Source: Candidatus Competibacter denitrificans Run_A_D11 (GTDB lineage: Bacteria > Pseudomonadota > Gammaproteobacteria > Competibacterales > Competibacteraceae). Taken from it: DNA of 64,000 nucleotides. A program made the position numbers and the translations under genes. Shown one piece after another: positions 34,947 to 46,070 of this stretch (its first letter is position 1; every line of letters starts with the position of its first letter). The notes under the pieces are model-generated. The model saw nothing but the letters and a program-made list of their open reading frames with translations, ran no database searches and was not told where the DNA came from. The DNA lies in the NCBI RefSeq assembly GCF_001051235.1, contig NZ_CBTJ020000055.1, positions 1 through 64,000 on the forward strand, given 5' to 3'.

Positions 34947-35687
34947 TCACCACGGCAACGCCTCCCCGTGCTGAACGTAGCTGCCGGTGGGGCCGGTGTA
35001 ATCAAGCAGCGCCATCGCCACGCAGGCCGCCGCGCCGTCACCAACTTCGATTTCACCCAGACCCATATTCATATCCGTCTTCACGTAGCCGGGATCTACC
35101 GCGTTGACCTTGATGCCGGTATCGCGCAGCTCGTGGGCCAGGTGGACGGTCCAAGCATTTAGCGCCGTCTTTGAGGTGTCGTAGGCAGCGAACTTGGTAT
35201 CGTAAATGGGCGATCCGGGCTGACTGTGCAACGTCAACGACGCCAGGCTGCTGGAGACGTTGACAATACGACCCGCTTTCGACAGCCGCAGCAGAGGCAA
35301 GAAGGCGCGCGTGACCGCGACCACCCCGAACAGGTTGATGTCGAAGGTCCGCCGCCAGGTATTCTCAGACTGCTGCGACGGGGCAAGGCCAATCTCGTCG
35401 ATCAGGATGCCGGCGTTGTTGACCAGAATGTCGAGGCGGCCGTGTCGCTCGGCGACGAATTCAACCGCGAGGGCGATGCTGGCGCCATCGGTCACGTCGA
35501 GACCGATGGCTTTAACCGGCAGGTGATTGTTTTGGTTTTGTAATTGCAGCACCGCTTCGAATGCGCGGCCATAGTCGCGCCCGGAAAGCAGCGTGTAGAC
35601 GCCGGCTTCGGCCAGTCGGCGCACGGTCTCGAAACCGATGCCACGATTGGCGCCGGTAACCAGGGCAATTTTCTGGGTATCATTCAT
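34947..35687 (-). CDS. Short-chain dehydrogenase/reductase
   Basis: The start at 35687 follows a strong AAAGGAGGTCAC and gives 246 residues. The Rossmann motif TGANRGIG is at 11-18. NNAG and the catalytic Ser (VSSSLASL) with YDTSK (Tyr and Lys) are present, followed by NAVDPGYVKTDMN. The overall pattern resembles carbonyl-reductase-like classical SDRs that use NADPH. The substrate is unknown. It is divergently transcribed from a LysR regulator, with 163 bases between starts, and is the probable target of that regulator. Confidence 0.88.
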   Translation of the reverse strand: MNDTQKIALVTGANRGIGFETVRRLAEAGVYTLLSGRDYGRAFEAVLQLQNQNNHLPVKAIGLDVTDGASIALAVEFVAERHGRLDILVNNAGILIDEIGLAPSQQSENTWRRTFDINLFGVVAVTRAFLPLLRLSKAGRIVNVSSSLASLTLHSQPGSPIYDTKFAAYDTSKTALNAWTVHLAHELRDTGIKVNAVDPGYVKTDMNMGLGEIEVGDGAAACVAMALLDYTGPTGSYVQHGEALPW

Positions 35688-35739
35688 GTGACCTCCTTTG
35701 CAGTCAGCGTGGAATAACAATTCCATCATCGTAAAGTCT

Positions 35740-35842
35740 ACGCTGCTAAAAGGGACTTAATTAGTCCTAGTTATAGGGAATCATTATCCCAAAGCCGGTC
35801 TAATCATTTATACGCTTTCATCGGATATCCGCTTTCATCGGA
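35740..35842. promoter_or_regulatory. SDR/LysR divergent promoter region with direct and inverted repeats
   Basis: GGGAATCATTATCCC (about 35776-35790) is a 15-base interrupted palindrome of the size expected for a LysR-type site. A 13-base direct repeat, CGCTTTCATCGGA, occurs at 35813-35825 and 35830-35842 (17-base period), directly before the LysR ribosome site. Both could be regulator sites. The repeats are seen; the binding is inferred. Confidence 0.4.
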
Positions 35843-35850
35843 GGTTGGCG

Positions 35851-36825
35851 ATGCCAGATCTCAACGACACCCTCATCTTCGTCAAAGTGGTCGAGCAGGG
35901 CAGTTTTACCGGCGCGGCCAAGTCGCTGTGTCTCCCCAAAACCACCGTCAGCCGCAAGGTGCAAGACCTGGAAGCGCGGCTCAGCGCGCAGCTTCTGTAT
36001 CGCACCACCCGCAAGCTCAGCTTGACCGAGACCGGCAGCCTCTATTTTGAGCACTGTCAGCGGATTGCCCGCCAGTTGGACGAGGCCGAACGGGCGGTCG
36101 CCCAACTTCAGGGCGCCCCGCGCGGCTGGCTGCGTTTTACCGCACCTTACGCGATTGGGGTGACGTGGATTGCGCCGCTGCTGGGTGATTTTTATGCGCT
36201 CTATCCCGAAGTGCGCATCGACATGGTGTTGAGCAATGAAGACCTGGATCTGATCGACGAGGGTCTCGATCTGGCCCTGCGCGTCGGCGCTCTGCCCGAT
36301 TCCCGTCTGGCGGCGCGGCGCTTGGCGGTGTTCCGCAGCCATGTTTACGCGAGTCCCGCTTACCTCACTCGCCACGGTGAGCCACGGCATCCCGACGATC
36401 TCCGCCAGCACCGCGCCTTGGCGATGAACACCGCCCGCCGCAACGGCGGCGATTATTTCTGGACGCTGAGCGATGGCGTGGGCGGCGGTGATTTCGTCAT
36501 CGATCCGGTGCTGGTCGCCAACGGTCCCAGTCCGCTCAAGAGCGCGCTGCTCTGCGGTGAGGGGCTGATGTTGGCAAGCGATGTCACGATCAAGGGGGAG
36601 GAAGTGAGAGGGTACGCGCGGCGTGTGCTGCCAAGCTGGGTCGGGCCGACGCTCGATTTCAATGCGGTGTTCGCGCGTGGGCGGGTGGAATCGCCCAAGG
36701 TGCGCGCCTTCATCGATTTCCTGGTCGAGCGTCTCGACTTCGATGTGGGCGACCGGCAGATTCTGGCTCCAAATCGTCACCTGACTAAGGGGGCAGAACT
36801 ACAGCTTCACGCCGATTTAGTTTAA
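35851..36825 (+). CDS. LysR-family transcriptional regulator
   Basis: The N-terminal winged helix-turn-helix is typical: LIFVKVVEQGSFTGAAKSLC, PKTTVSRKVQDLEARLSAQL, LYRTTRKLSLTETG. A LysR substrate-binding domain follows (WLRFTAPYAIGVTWIAPLLG, ALRVGALPDSRLAARRLAVF). The ATG at 35851 is six bases after GGAGG; a TTG two codons upstream is in frame but too close to that site. The CrgA/DhcR-like subgroup often controls a divergent oxidoreductase, here the SDR at 34947-35687. 324 residues, intact. Confidence 0.88.
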   Translation: MPDLNDTLIFVKVVEQGSFTGAAKSLCLPKTTVSRKVQDLEARLSAQLLYRTTRKLSLTETGSLYFEHCQRIARQLDEAERAVAQLQGAPRGWLRFTAPYAIGVTWIAPLLGDFYALYPEVRIDMVLSNEDLDLIDEGLDLALRVGALPDSRLAARRLAVFRSHVYASPAYLTRHGEPRHPDDLRQHRALAMNTARRNGGDYFWTLSDGVGGGDFVIDPVLVANGPSPLKSALLCGEGLMLASDVTIKGEEVRGYARRVLPSWVGPTLDFNAVFARGRVESPKVRAFIDFLVERLDFDVGDRQILAPNRHLTKGAELQLHADLV

Positions 36826-36838
36826 TGGGATCAATTTC

Positions 36839-39544
36839 TTGACTATTTCACCATCCCCTCAGCCCCCGCTTTGGCACAGCCTGGACACCGCACAGGTCTT
36901 GCAAGCGCTGGACACCGCGCCCGGCGGCTTGAGCGGAGCCGAAGCCGCCCACCGGTTGGCTGCGCATGGCCCCAACCGGCTCCATCCTCCGGCACAACGT
37001 GGCCCCCTGCTCCGTTTCCTGCTGCAATTTCACAACGTCATCATCTATGTATTGCTGGCTTCGGCCGCCATCACCGCCGCCCTGGGTCACTGGGTCGATA
37101 CCGGCGTGATTCTGGGCGTGGTGTTCATCAACGCCCTTGTCGGCTTCGTGCAGGAAGGCAAGGCCGAATCGGCGCTGGCTGCCATCCGCAAGATGCTGTC
37201 GCTGCGTGCGCTGGTGCTGCGCGACGGCCAGCGTCGGGAGATCACCGCCGAAGAACTGGTGCCCGGTGACTGGGTGCTGCTGCAATCTGGCGACAAGGTG
37301 CCCGCCGATCTGCGCTTGATCGACAGCAAGAACCTCCGTATCCAGGAAGCCGTGTTAACGGGCGAGGCGGAGGCGGTCGAGAAAGCTACCGCGCCGGTTG
37401 CGGCCGACGCCGCTATCGGCGACCGCGCCAACATGGCCTATTCCGGTACCTTGGTCAGCTACGGTCAGAGTACGGGCATCGTCATCGCAACCGGCGAGCA
37501 CACCGAAATCGGCCGCATCAGCACGCTGTTGGAGCAGGTCGAGGAAGTCACCACCCCCTTGTTGCGCCAGACCGCCCAATTCGGCCGCTGGCTTAGCCTC
37601 GCCATCGTGCTGGTCGCGGTGGCGACTTTCCTGATCGGGGTATTTTGGCGCGGCCTGCCTGCGGACAACATGCTCATGGCGGCGGTCGCGCTGGCGGTGG
37701 CCGCGATTCCCGAAGGCTTGCCGGCCATCCTCACCGTCATTCTGGCGATTGGGGTACAACGGATGGCGGGCCGCCACGCCATCGTCCGCCGCCTGCCCGC
37801 AGTGGAAACGCTGGGCGCGGTCACGGTGATTTGCTCGGACAAGACCGGCACCCTGACCCGCAACGAGATGACGGTGCAGCGGGTCATCACCGCCGACCGG
37901 GTGATCAAAGTCAGTGGCGCGGGCTGCGCGCCCAGCGGTGACTTCAGCGTCGCTGGAGCGTCACTGCCACCCGATGCGGCGGCGGATGTGCAAGCCATCG
38001 CCCGCGCGGCGCTGCTGTGCAACGATGCGGTCTTGCGCCACGCAGACGGCGCCTGGTGCCTGGCGGGCGATCCCACCGAAGGTGCGCTGCTGGCCTTCGC
38101 TGGCAAGGCGGGCTTCGATCAGGCCACGGAAGCCGTGCGGTGGCGGCGGCTGGACAGCATTCCCTTCGAGTCCGAACACCGCTTCATGGCGACTTTGCAG
38201 CACGACCCGCAGGGGGGACATTGCATTTTCGTCAAGGGCGCGCCCGAACGGGTGCTGGCCATGTGCGCCAGCGAATGGCGGGCCACTGGGACGCAAGCCC
38301 TCGAACCGGCTTATTGGCGCCAGCACATTGAAGGACTGGCGGCGCAGGGTCAGCGAGTGCTGGCGGTCGCCTCCCGACCCGCCGCCGAGACCCAAACCGA
38401 GCTTCGGGTTGACGATGTTGCGGTGGGCTTAACCCTGTTGGGCCTGCTGGGGATCAGCGACCCGCCGCGCGAGGAAGCCATCCGCGCCGTGCGCCAAACC
38501 CAAGAAGCCGGGGTTCGGGTCAAGATGATCACCGGCGACCACGGCGTCACGGCCCGCGCCATCGCCGCCCAAATCGGCATCGGTGACGGCGTGAAGGTCT
38601 TGACCGGCCCGGAACTGGAAGCCCTGGACGATGCCACGCTGCAAACCGTGGTCTGGGACACCGACGTTTACGCCCGCGCCAGCCCCGAACACAAATTGCG
38701 TCTGGTCGCCGCTTTGCAAGCCAACCGCCATGTGGTGGCGATGACCGGCGACGGCGTAAACGATGCGCCAGCCCTCAAACGCGCCGATATCGGGGTAGCG
38801 ATGGGGATGAACGGCACCGAGGCGGCCAAGGAAGCCGCCGATCTGGTATTGGCCGACGACAACTTCAGCTCGATCACCCACGCCGTCGAAGAAGGCCGCA
38901 CCGTCTACGACAACCTGCGCAAGGCCTTGCTGTTCCTGCTGCCGACCAACGGCGCCCAGGCGGCGATCATCGTCATCGCCATCCTGTTTTCGCTGCCGCT
39001 GCCGATCACGCCAGTACAAATTCTGTGGGTCAACATGGTGACGGCGGTGACGCTGGCGCTGGCGCTGGCGTTCGAGCCGACCGAAGCCAACGTCATGCGC
39101 CGACCGCCGCGCGACGCGGCAGAACCTTTGATTCCCGGCTGGCTGGTCTGGCGGATCGGCTTAGCGACGGGGCTGCTGGTGGTCGCGCCGCTGGCCCTGT
39201 TTCTGTGGGAAATCGGGCATGACCGGCCGCTGGCCGAAGCCCGCACGCTGGCGGTGAACGCGCTGGTGGTGGGCGAGATTTTCTATCTGCTGAACAGTCG
39301 GCGGATTGATGCCTCGGTGCTGTCGTGGGATGGCTTGCTGGGTAGCCGCGCCGTACTCGTCAGCATCGGGCTAATTTTATTGCTGCAACTGCTGTTCACC
39401 TACGCGCCGCCCGTGCAGACGCTGATGGGAACCGCCGCGATCAGCGCCGCCGATTGGCTGATCGTGACGCTGGCCGGTACGGTGCTCCTACTGTGGGTGG
39501 AAGCAGAGAAAACTCGTCGGCGACGCTGGGGCCAGAGAGCCTAA
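36839..39544 (+). CDS. P2-type cation-transporting ATPase
   Basis: The 901-residue P-type ATPase has an N-terminal cation-ATPase domain, actuator TGEA (174-177), ion-site PEGLP (291-295) and phosphorylation Asp334 in DKTGTLT. Nucleotide-binding KGAPERVL and the hinge TGDGVNDAPALKRADIGVAMG are present, with about ten membrane helices. PEGLP is typical of P2 (Ca2+/Na+-type) pumps. The TM6 segment reads WVNMVTAVTLALALAFEP, where SERCA has an Asp in VTDGLPA. Loss of that acid makes a SERCA-like Ca2+ stoichiometry doubtful. The start is a TTG with only a weak GGGATC upstream. Confidence 0.88.
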   Translation: MTISPSPQPPLWHSLDTAQVLQALDTAPGGLSGAEAAHRLAAHGPNRLHPPAQRGPLLRFLLQFHNVIIYVLLASAAITAALGHWVDTGVILGVVFINALVGFVQEGKAESALAAIRKMLSLRALVLRDGQRREITAEELVPGDWVLLQSGDKVPADLRLIDSKNLRIQEAVLTGEAEAVEKATAPVAADAAIGDRANMAYSGTLVSYGQSTGIVIATGEHTEIGRISTLLEQVEEVTTPLLRQTAQFGRWLSLAIVLVAVATFLIGVFWRGLPADNMLMAAVALAVAAIPEGLPAILTVILAIGVQRMAGRHAIVRRLPAVETLGAVTVICSDKTGTLTRNEMTVQRVITADRVIKVSGAGCAPSGDFSVAGASLPPDAAADVQAIARAALLCNDAVLRHADGAWCLAGDPTEGALLAFAGKAGFDQATEAVRWRRLDSIPFESEHRFMATLQHDPQGGHCIFVKGAPERVLAMCASEWRATGTQALEPAYWRQHIEGLAAQGQRVLAVASRPAAETQTELRVDDVAVGLTLLGLLGISDPPREEAIRAVRQTQEAGVRVKMITGDHGVTARAIAAQIGIGDGVKVLTGPELEALDDATLQTVVWDTDVYARASPEHKLRLVAALQANRHVVAMTGDGVNDAPALKRADIGVAMGMNGTEAAKEAADLVLADDNFSSITHAVEEGRTVYDNLRKALLFLLPTNGAQAAIIVIAILFSLPLPITPVQILWVNMVTAVTLALALAFEPTEANVMRRPPRDAAEPLIPGWLVWRIGLATGLLVVAPLALFLWEIGHDRPLAEARTLAVNALVVGEIFYLLNSRRIDASVLSWDGLLGSRAVLVSIGLILLLQLLFTYAPPVQTLMGTAAISAADWLIVTLAGTVLLLWVEAEKTRRRRWGQRA

Positions 39545-39640
39545 CCGCCAATAGCCTGGTCAAGCGCCTTCAACCGACCCGGTAGCGACTCACTGCCCTT
39601 CAACCCGACACCCGCACCTCAGCGGGCAAGGAGCGCGATC

Positions 39641-41026
39641 ATGGCTTTTCGGCGCGAAAGCGACAGCATGGGTTCGATAGAGGTGCCCGCCGACCGATAC
39701 TGGGGCGCACAAACCCAGCGTTCGCTGGAAAATTTCAGGATCGGCGGTCAGCGGTTTCCGCCAGCGGTCATCCGCGCTTTCGGTCTGGTCAAGAAAGCGG
39801 CGGCGCTGACCAACCGCGAGCTTGGTGAACTCGACGAGCGGAAAGCCGCGCTCATCGTCCGAGCGGCCGACGAGGTGATCGCGGGCCAATTCGACGACCA
39901 GTTTCCGCTGGTGGTCTGGCAGACCGGCAGCGGCACCCAATCGAACATGAACGCCAACGAGGTGATCGCCAACCGCGCCAACGAGCTGGCCGGTCAGCCG
40001 CTCGGCTCGAAGCAGCCGATCCACCCCAACGACGACGTGAACCATTCCCAATCATCGAACGACGTGTTTCCCACCGTGATGCATGTCGCCGCTGCCGGAG
40101 AAATTCAGCGGCGACTGTTGCCGGCGGTGGCCCAACTTCGCGCGGAATTGGAACGAAAGAGCGAAGATTTCAAAGAGATCGTCAAAATCGGCCGCACCCA
40201 CTTGATGGACGCCACCCCGCTCACCCTCGGCCAGGAATTCGGCGGTTACGCCGCGCAAATCGGCTTCGCGGAACGGCAGATTCAAGCGGCGCTGACGGGA
40301 CTTTACGAACTGGCGCTCGGCGGCAGCGCCGTCGGCGCCGGCCTCAACACCCATCTCGACTACGCCCGCCAAGCCGCCGCGCACATCGCCGCGCTGACCG
40401 GCCAGCCCTTTGTCAGCGCGCCCAACAAATTCGCCGCCCTGGCGGCCCACGACGCCATCGTTGCAGCCAGCGGGGCTACGCGGGTGTTGGCGGTGGCGTG
40501 CCTGAAGATCGCCAACGACATCCGTCTGCTGGGCAGCGGGCCGCGCTGCGGGATCGGGGAAATCACCCTGCCGGCCAACGAACCGGGCAGCTCGATCATG
40601 CCGGGCAAGGTCAACCCCACCCAGGCGGAGGCGCTGACGATGGTCGCGGCGCAGGTGATGGGCAACGATGTCACCGTCGGCATCGCCGGGGCCAGCGGCC
40701 ACCTAGAACTTAACACGTTCAAGCCGGTCTTGATTTATAACCTGCTGGAATCGGTCGGTTTGCTGGCCGACGCCTGCGACAGCTTCACCCGCCACTGCGT
40801 GGCCGGCATCGCGCCGAACCGCGAAACCATCGCGCGCCATCTGGCGGATTCGCTGATGCTGGTCACCGCGCTCAATCCGGTCATCGGCTACGACCGCGCC
40901 GCCCAAGTCGCCAAGCTGGCTTACGAGCAGAATCTATCGCTGAAAGAGGCAGCCGTGCAGCTTGGCTTTATGAGCGCTGAGGATTTCGACCGCTACGTCC
41001 GCCCCGAACGGATGGTGTCGCCTTAA
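39641..41026 (+). CDS. fumC: Class II fumarate hydratase
   Basis: The 461-residue iron-independent fumarase belongs to the FumC/aspartase superfamily. It starts [20 protein letters not shown] and has [32 protein letters not shown] (active-site His) and [20 protein letters not shown]. The signature [13 protein letters not shown] carries the mobile catalytic Ser. AAGGAGCG precedes the ATG. It lies 72 bases upstream of acnA on the same strand, so two citric acid cycle enzymes are probably co-transcribed. Confidence 0.95.
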   Translation: MAFRRESDSMGSIEVPADRYWGAQTQRSLENFRIGGQRFPPAVIRAFGLVKKAAALTNRELGELDERKAALIVRAADEVIAGQFDDQFPLVVWQTGSGTQSNMNANEVIANRANELAGQPLGSKQPIHPNDDVNHSQSSNDVFPTVMHVAAAGEIQRRLLPAVAQLRAELERKSEDFKEIVKIGRTHLMDATPLTLGQEFGGYAAQIGFAERQIQAALTGLYELALGGSAVGAGLNTHLDYARQAAAHIAALTGQPFVSAPNKFAALAAHDAIVAASGATRVLAVACLKIANDIRLLGSGPRCGIGEITLPANEPGSSIMPGKVNPTQAEALTMVAAQVMGNDVTVGIAGASGHLELNTFKPVLIYNLLESVGLLADACDSFTRHCVAGIAPNRETIARHLADSLMLVTALNPVIGYDRAAQVAKLAYEQNLSLKEAAVQLGFMSAEDFDRYVRPERMVSP

Positions 41027-41098
41027 ATCGCTTGCCACGCATCCGACGGCGTTAAACCCAGATCGGCGGCTTCCCACACTCACCGCGAGGATTTTGTC

Positions 41099-43864
<2,766 letters not shown>

Positions 43865-44181
43865 GGGGGGGCTGTTGCGGGAACGACTGTCGCGCTGGCA
43901 TTCGGCGGCCGGTCTACGGATGGTGCCGGGCGCCGATCATTTCATTTAGAGCCTCCAATTCAGGTTGAACCGAGCCAAATTGGCCTGCCAGCAGCGCTTT
44001 GTTTTGGATCAGTTCCATGGGTTATATTATAATCTATTGATTTAAATATAATTTTAATAATTTATAATGTGGCATTATATTTGCTTTACCTACCCTCGTA
44101 GGGAATCACAAAGATTTTTCCGCACTTTCGACAGAGAATTTGCGTTTGGTATAAACGGTTTTTGGAAAGGTGAGATTTGTA
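43865..44181. other. AT-rich intergenic region after acnA
   Basis: From 44020 to 44100 the sequence is very AT-rich (TATTATAATCTATTGATTTA etc.) and probably carries the promoter of the peptidase gene. A 34-codon minus-strand frame (43914-44018, starting MELIQNKALLAGQFGSVQPE) has no ribosome site and is not called. The composition differs sharply from the GC-rich acnA beside it, suggesting a junction of acquired DNA. Confidence 0.45.
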
Positions 44182-45141
44182 ATGACTGTTGCTCTGATTT
44201 CACCACACTGGGCAGCCAATGCGCGTATTCAACGTGCGGCCAACAATAACCCACCCATGCGTCTGCATGAGAGCAATTCTGTGGCTGTCAAGCTGCTGCA
44301 AGAAGCGCTCATTCAAGCAGGTTTTCCCATGGTGGCTGGCGCCGATGGGATTTTTGGGCCGCAAACTGCAAAAGCTGTGGTTGATGCAGAGAGATTTTAT
44401 GGATTTCAAACAGATGCTGGGGTTGCTGGGCGCGAGGTTCTAGGAGCACTCGACCTGGCGTTGCGGGGTTGGAAGCCTCCTCCTGGTGCGCATTGGGGTG
44501 GTCTTATCGCCAGGACGATTGTCCCTATTGCCCAGCGCAAAATCACGGCTGCTCTGAGGGCGTTGACTGATATACAAACCATGTTGAACGTCAGCGGGCA
44601 CTTCGATTTTGTGACTGCTGACGGTGTGACGATGGTCGCCCTTGATACACATTTTAAACTCATTCCGGCTGGCGGTACCAAACCGGCCCGCAAGGATTTC
44701 ATCAATCTTGCCACGATCATCCCGCTAATAAACAATTTTCGCGGTATTCAGCGTACCCTTGCCAATAGCAACATGATCCGACATTCGGTTTGTACGCTCG
44801 GCCTGGATGTGGCGGCTGAAGCGGCTTTTGGCGGTCCTATTCTGTTTGGCCCGCCGTACTCAGATTTTAAGCTCGACCCAGTTGACGTGACCAATATCGA
44901 TAAGACTGGCCCCAATTCGCTTGCAGCGATGATGATCCATGAGGCAACCCATGTGATTGATGGCCAATCTGGCAGCGATAACACCCATATCTCGGAATTC
45001 ACCCCGGAGTACGAAACGCAGTCCGCCGCAAATGCACGCCACAATCCGAGCGCCTTTGCCACCTTTGCCGCTCATATCGATGAGCAAAAGGATCGGCCTC
45101 GCAACCAACGCTATGGGCTGGGTGATGGGCGTCCTTTATGA
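44182..45141 (+). CDS. Peptidoglycan-binding-domain protein with M35-like zinc peptidase domain
   Basis: Residues 25-90 form a PG_binding_1 domain (VAVKLLQEALIQAGFPMVAG, DGIFGPQTAKAVVDAE). The C-terminal half contains MMIHEATHVIDG, an HExxH zinc site, followed by EYETQSAANARHNPSAFATF, which resembles deuterolysin/aspzincin (M35-like) proteins. No signal peptide is visible. It would cleave peptides at the cell wall or as a secreted effector; the export route is unknown. The ATG at 44182 follows AAAGGTGAG; a GTG four codons upstream is in frame. The gene is flanked by AT-rich DNA and converges on fliT. Confidence 0.75.
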   Translation: MTVALISPHWAANARIQRAANNNPPMRLHESNSVAVKLLQEALIQAGFPMVAGADGIFGPQTAKAVVDAERFYGFQTDAGVAGREVLGALDLALRGWKPPPGAHWGGLIARTIVPIAQRKITAALRALTDIQTMLNVSGHFDFVTADGVTMVALDTHFKLIPAGGTKPARKDFINLATIIPLINNFRGIQRTLANSNMIRHSVCTLGLDVAAEAAFGGPILFGPPYSDFKLDPVDVTNIDKTGPNSLAAMMIHEATHVIDGQSGSDNTHISEFTPEYETQSAANARHNPSAFATFAAHIDEQKDRPRNQRYGLGDGRPL

Positions 45142-45175
45142 TTACGATAATGATTTCCAGAGATTTTTAAATTAA

Positions 45176-45496
45176 TCAAAGCGTTTGATAAGCATTTCGG
45201 GCGCGACGCCCCTGGTCGAATGATTTAAGATATCCCGCCAGTTTGCTCATCTCCAGGCTCGCTAACGCCTTCAAGCGCGCATCGTTGGCGAGCACCGTGC
45301 GCACGGTCTCGGCTAGTGCGGTAGCGAAAGCAGCGGGTGGCTTTTTCTGGAACATCTCATCAAGCAACGCCCGGCGCTTGTCTTCCCAAGTCGTCACTTC
45401 ATCCCAGCCGCCGGCCTCGGCTAGCTCGACCATCTCGACGCTGAGCAGGCGCAGCAACGTGATTGCCTGCTCCCAGTCGTTCGGAGTCTCAATCAC
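45176..45496 (-). CDS. fliT: Flagellar protein FliT
   Basis: This is a 106-residue all-helical protein in the usual FliT position downstream of fliS. Visible segments are WEQAITLLRLLSVEMVELAE, WDEVTTWEDKRRALLDEMF and a basic C-terminal helix (GYLKSFDQGRRARNAY). FliT proteins are chaperones for the filament cap FliD and can restrain FlhDC. Sequence conservation in this family is low, so the call rests mainly on length, helicity and position. Its start overlaps the fliS stop by four bases. Confidence 0.75.
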   Translation of the reverse strand: MIETPNDWEQAITLLRLLSVEMVELAEAGGWDEVTTWEDKRRALLDEMFQKKPPAAFATALAETVRTVLANDARLKALASLEMSKLAGYLKSFDQGRRARNAYQTL

Positions 45497-45924
45497 ACCG
45501 GTGCATCCGCAGCCAGTGTTTCTTCCGCATTTGGAGTGGCGCCTATCGCATCCCAGGCATCTTTGATGGGGCGCAGTAACTCAGCGACTTCATCCAGAAT
45601 GGCAATATCGGAACGTAAATTGGCTTCCACCAATCGCTGCTGCATGTAGTCGTAAAGAGCTGCCAGATTAGCTGCCAACGGGCCGCCGACATCCAGATTC
45701 AGCGCCTCACGCAAGCCGCCGACGATGCCGATGGTTTTGCCGATCTGCTCACCTTTAGCGACGATATCGCCGCGCTGGATGTGCCCCTTGGCTTTGGTCA
45801 AGCTGTCCAGCGCACCTTCCATTAGCATCTGAATCAGTCGATGCGGGCTGGCGTAGGCGGTCGCCGATTCGGTATTGATTTGATGGTATTGGCGCAGGGC
45901 ATGATGCGCGTTTGGTATGGCCAT
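45493..45924 (-). CDS. fliS: Flagellin export chaperone FliS
   Basis: The 143-residue helical protein has the FliS pattern HRLIQMLMEGALDSLTKAKG and GEQIGKTIGIVGGLREALNL, followed by LAALYDYMQQRLVEANLRSD. FliS binds the C-terminus of flagellin in the cytoplasm and stops it polymerising before export. It lies 146 bases downstream of fliD and overlaps fliT. A short GGGGC/GCCCC hairpin sits between fliD and fliS near 45952-45965. Confidence 0.92.
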   Translation of the reverse strand: MAIPNAHHALRQYHQINTESATAYASPHRLIQMLMEGALDSLTKAKGHIQRGDIVAKGEQIGKTIGIVGGLREALNLDVGGPLAANLAALYDYMQQRLVEANLRSDIAILDEVAELLRPIKDAWDAIGATPNAEETLAADAPV

Positions 45925-46070
45925 GGTGGATCTTCTCTTTTACGGTGGAGGGGGCCAATGCCCCTTGAAAGTCAAGAATTAAGCTAAAAATTTGGCGCTT
46001 TGCCGATCATTAACCCAGCGTGCAAACTTGGTGCCGACCCGTTTATCGTTCCACGGTCTGGGTTGCATTC

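Noticed and set aside
43914..44018. 34-codon minus-strand frame (MELIQNKALLAGQFGSVQPE...)
   Set aside because: There is no ribosome site and no family I can recognise; it may be a gene remnant, but the evidence is too thin to list.
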